Program-made: the position numbers and the translations under genes | Shown: positions 62,095 through 64,000 of the stretch, in pieces | Layout: every line of letters starts with the position of its first letter | How positions within the stretch are numbered: position 1 is the stretch's first letter | The notes under the pieces: generated by a model | What the model saw: the letters and a program-made list of their open reading frames with translations, nothing else | What the model was told of the DNA's origin: nothing | The model's database searches: none | Assembly (NCBI GenBank): GCA_023014365.1 | Contig: JAEBUN010000001.1 | Coordinates: 1,426,001 to 1,490,000 of the forward strand | From: Lepiota brunneoincarnata | Taxonomy: Eukaryota; Basidiomycota; Agaricomycetes; Agaricales; Agaricaceae | Length of the DNA: 64,000 bases | Direction: 5' to 3'

Positions 62095-64000
62095 ATGGCC
62101 CAGTACAGCGCGGTACCCGTTGAGGGCGCGCACCAGCGAAATCCTAGTTTCGCAACACCGCTGATGGAATCTAATTCTTGGGATCCCCAGGACCTATACA
62201 ATTCGGTACGGGGTGCTGAGAACTTGTGACCCAGCAATTAGACTAAGAAATATATTATAGTACCCAGACACCCCCGCTGCCGTCGAGAGATCTTCAGCTG
62301 AAGTCGCTCACGCTCCTCTTTCAACTCGAAAACGAACACGTCAGAAACATCTCATAGTCGGCTCACTTATCATTGCCGCCATTATTATTGCCGTTGTTTT
62401 TCCTGTGGCCTTTACCAGCCGCCGCAAAGGGGCTGCCCAAAGCGCAGGCGGTTCGACTTCTGGTGGGGGTTCGAGGGGTGCAACTTCGGGAACATCTGGA
62501 AGTCTTATCGTGATGGAGGATGGGAGCACATTCACGTATCGCAACGATTTCGAAGGAGACTGGGCTGCGGACCCCAAGAATCCACTTGGGCGTGGGGGAA
62601 GAGCCCAGAGCTGGAGTAAACGAATCGGTACTGAAGAATGGATCTGGGGCCAGGATATTGCTCGTGGTGTTAATCTTGGGTGAGTCAAGTCTCCAGCGGG
62701 GGTCGCGGATGGATATGTTGATCGAATGGTGAATAGGGGCTGGCTAGGTGATGCATTTCTCATCCTAGACGGCTCGCGCGGTGGTAGCTGATGGTGGATG
62801 TGCTAGTGACTGAACCTTTCATCTGCCCAAGCTTGTATGAAAAATACGTCAACGTCAGCGCCGGACCGGTAGTCGATGAATGGACGTTATCCGTTGCTAT
62901 GGGAGAACGTCTAGCTCAAGAGATGGAAGAACACTACAGGACGTTCATCGTGCGTGACGAACTCCATCCTTTAGCCTCATTCGTGAGATTAATCGTTTCC
63001 CTCGTAGACCGAGAGAGACTTCGCGGAAATCGCGGGTATGTGTTCGCTTCTCTTTGTGGATCCATTGCCCGGTAACATCCGTGTATTACAGCGGCTGGAC
63101 TGAACTGGGTGCGAATTCCTATTGGATTCTGGGCCATCGAGGCTATCAACGACGAGCCGTTCTTGGTCGGAACCTCATGGAATTACTTCCTCAAGGCGTG
63201 AGTTCCCGCTCCTTCCTGATGCTAGGCTTTTGTTAATCTACTTCCTGTTATAGGATCCAATGGGGGCGTAAGTATGGCATTCGCATCTATCTTGATTTGC
63301 ATGCTCTGCCGGGAAGCCAGAACGGATGGGTATGGTTTAGCAAATCCATCACTCACGAGGCTTCTTCTAATCGTTACTTCGCCAATAGAACCATTCTGGG
63401 AGGAGTAAGGCCCCCCTTTGCTTTGTTCACACGGACCATCAAAGGACTGATAGCCTCTTCATTGTATAGGTGGCTCCGTCAACTTGTGAGTCCATTCCAT
63501 CGCATGGAGCAAAACGCTTTCCATTGAGCTTTTGGCAAAGCATGCATGGAGTGATGGGCATCGCCAACGCCCAGCGTACTCTCACATACCTCCGTATAAT
63601 TACAGAATTTGTCAGCCAAGATCAGTATCGGGATGTCGTCGGAATGTCGGTTTTTTCTTTCCTTTTCCTTCTGTGTAACCTATTTTACTGATTACTATTG
63701 CCTCCTTTGTTAGCGTGGGTATGGTCAACGAGATTCTATGGGGTACAGTGGGTCAAATGCCAGTGCAAAGCTTCTATTACGCCGCATACGAGGCAATTAG
63801 GAAAGCAACGTATGTCCTTATCCCTCCCCCCATCGATCCTTATCTAATAACAATGGATGTATTCTCTCAGGGGCACTGGTGCCGGCGCGGGCCCTTACAT
63901 CGCTATCCACGAAGGCTTTCAAGGAGTAAGGTTTTTCTTCCGATTGTTGATGATTCCGCGTTCTTACCGTGCTGAACGCTCGCTCGGCAGCCCACATTAT
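62095..64000 (+). CDS. Membrane-anchored GH5 exo-beta-1,3-glucanase (ExgD-like), 3' end cut by window
   Basis: ATG 62095. After a short cytoplasmic part, KHLIVGSLIIAAIIIAVVF is a signal-anchor helix, followed by a Gly/Ser linker. The GH5_9 domain reads IWGQDIARGVNLGGWLVTEP, EKYVNVSAGPVVDEWTLSVA, AGLNWVRIPIGFWAIE, YGIRIYLDLHALPGSQNGWN and HGVMGIANAQRTLTYLRII, then GMVNEILWG with the catalytic acid/base Glu. The nucleophile Glu lies beyond the right edge. The family cleaves beta-1,3-glucan chains at the cell surface and remodels the wall. At least nine introns are needed, including one that leaves an 11-nt exon (62737-62747). Frame is off by one base at the acceptor near 63255 and near 63655. 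Confidence 0.9.
62737..62747 (+). other. 11-nt microexon of the GH5 gene
   Basis: Flanked by introns 62680-62736 and 62748-62806, both GT-AG. Joining through it gives NLGGWLVTEPF exactly as the family requires. Skipping it would remove the conserved GW and shift the frame. Confidence 0.75.

Overview
This window is nuclear DNA of a filamentous basidiomycete, most likely an agaricomycete. The evidence is gene structure and gene content. Genes are interrupted by many short GT-AG introns of about 46-60 nt with CTAAC/CTGAC-like branch sites. Several families typical of or expanded in agaricomycetes are present: TPR arrays of the CHAT-associated type, a NACHT NLR-like protein, a DUF6533-type membrane protein, a DUF6699-type protein and a GMC oxidoreductase. 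Exon-intron models were built by hand by joining frames that give continuous family-like protein.

Layout. The left part (1-12 kb) is accessory: the decayed 5' end of a TPR-array gene (minus, 1-1629), nearly 5 kb without a recognisable gene, a frameshifted secreted GMC oxidoreductase (6336-8796), and two paralogous cysteine-rich secreted proteins with a six-cysteine knot spacing (9970-10278 and 11609-11886, minus). From 13 to 20 kb there is a housekeeping block: NOP56 (13115-14993), an unrecognised ORF with a nonsense codon (15281-15913), a HOS3-type histone deacetylase (16592-18723) and, convergent with it, a mitochondrial S-adenosylmethionine carrier PET8/SAMC (18856-19965, minus). From 20 to 37 kb the DNA is again accessory: a DUF6699-like gene, a DUF6533-like 7-TM gene, a possible small inverted-repeat element (28616-29215), a RING-H2 ubiquitin ligase (30506-33634) and a decayed NACHT gene (34046-36093, minus).

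From 37 to 64 kb there is mostly conserved cellular machinery: an importin-7/8-like karyopherin (37300-41886), a secreted GH43 glycosidase (42330-44346), a head-to-head TANGO2/NRDE and ARP6 pair (45032-46367 minus, 46495-48388 plus), a possible small gene (48808-49153), a Zn2Cys6 transcription factor (50096-51779, minus), a base-exchange type phosphatidylserine synthase (55039-57214), KIN17 (60602-61718) and the 5' part of a membrane-anchored GH5 exo-beta-1,3-glucanase that runs off the right edge.

The genes do not form a single pathway. They fall into nucleolar/chromatin/nuclear transport functions (NOP56, HOS3, ARP6, importin, KIN17), membrane and one-carbon metabolism (PS synthase, SAM carrier), wall and plant-polymer hydrolysis (GH5, GH43, GMC), and self/non-self or effector-like families (NACHT, TPR array, knottin-like pair). 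A recurring oddity is that about twenty frame breaks, many in strongly conserved genes, are almost all repaired by removing one base. This points to insertion-type sequence errors rather than mass gene decay. The NACHT gene differs because it also carries two in-frame nonsense codons of transition type.
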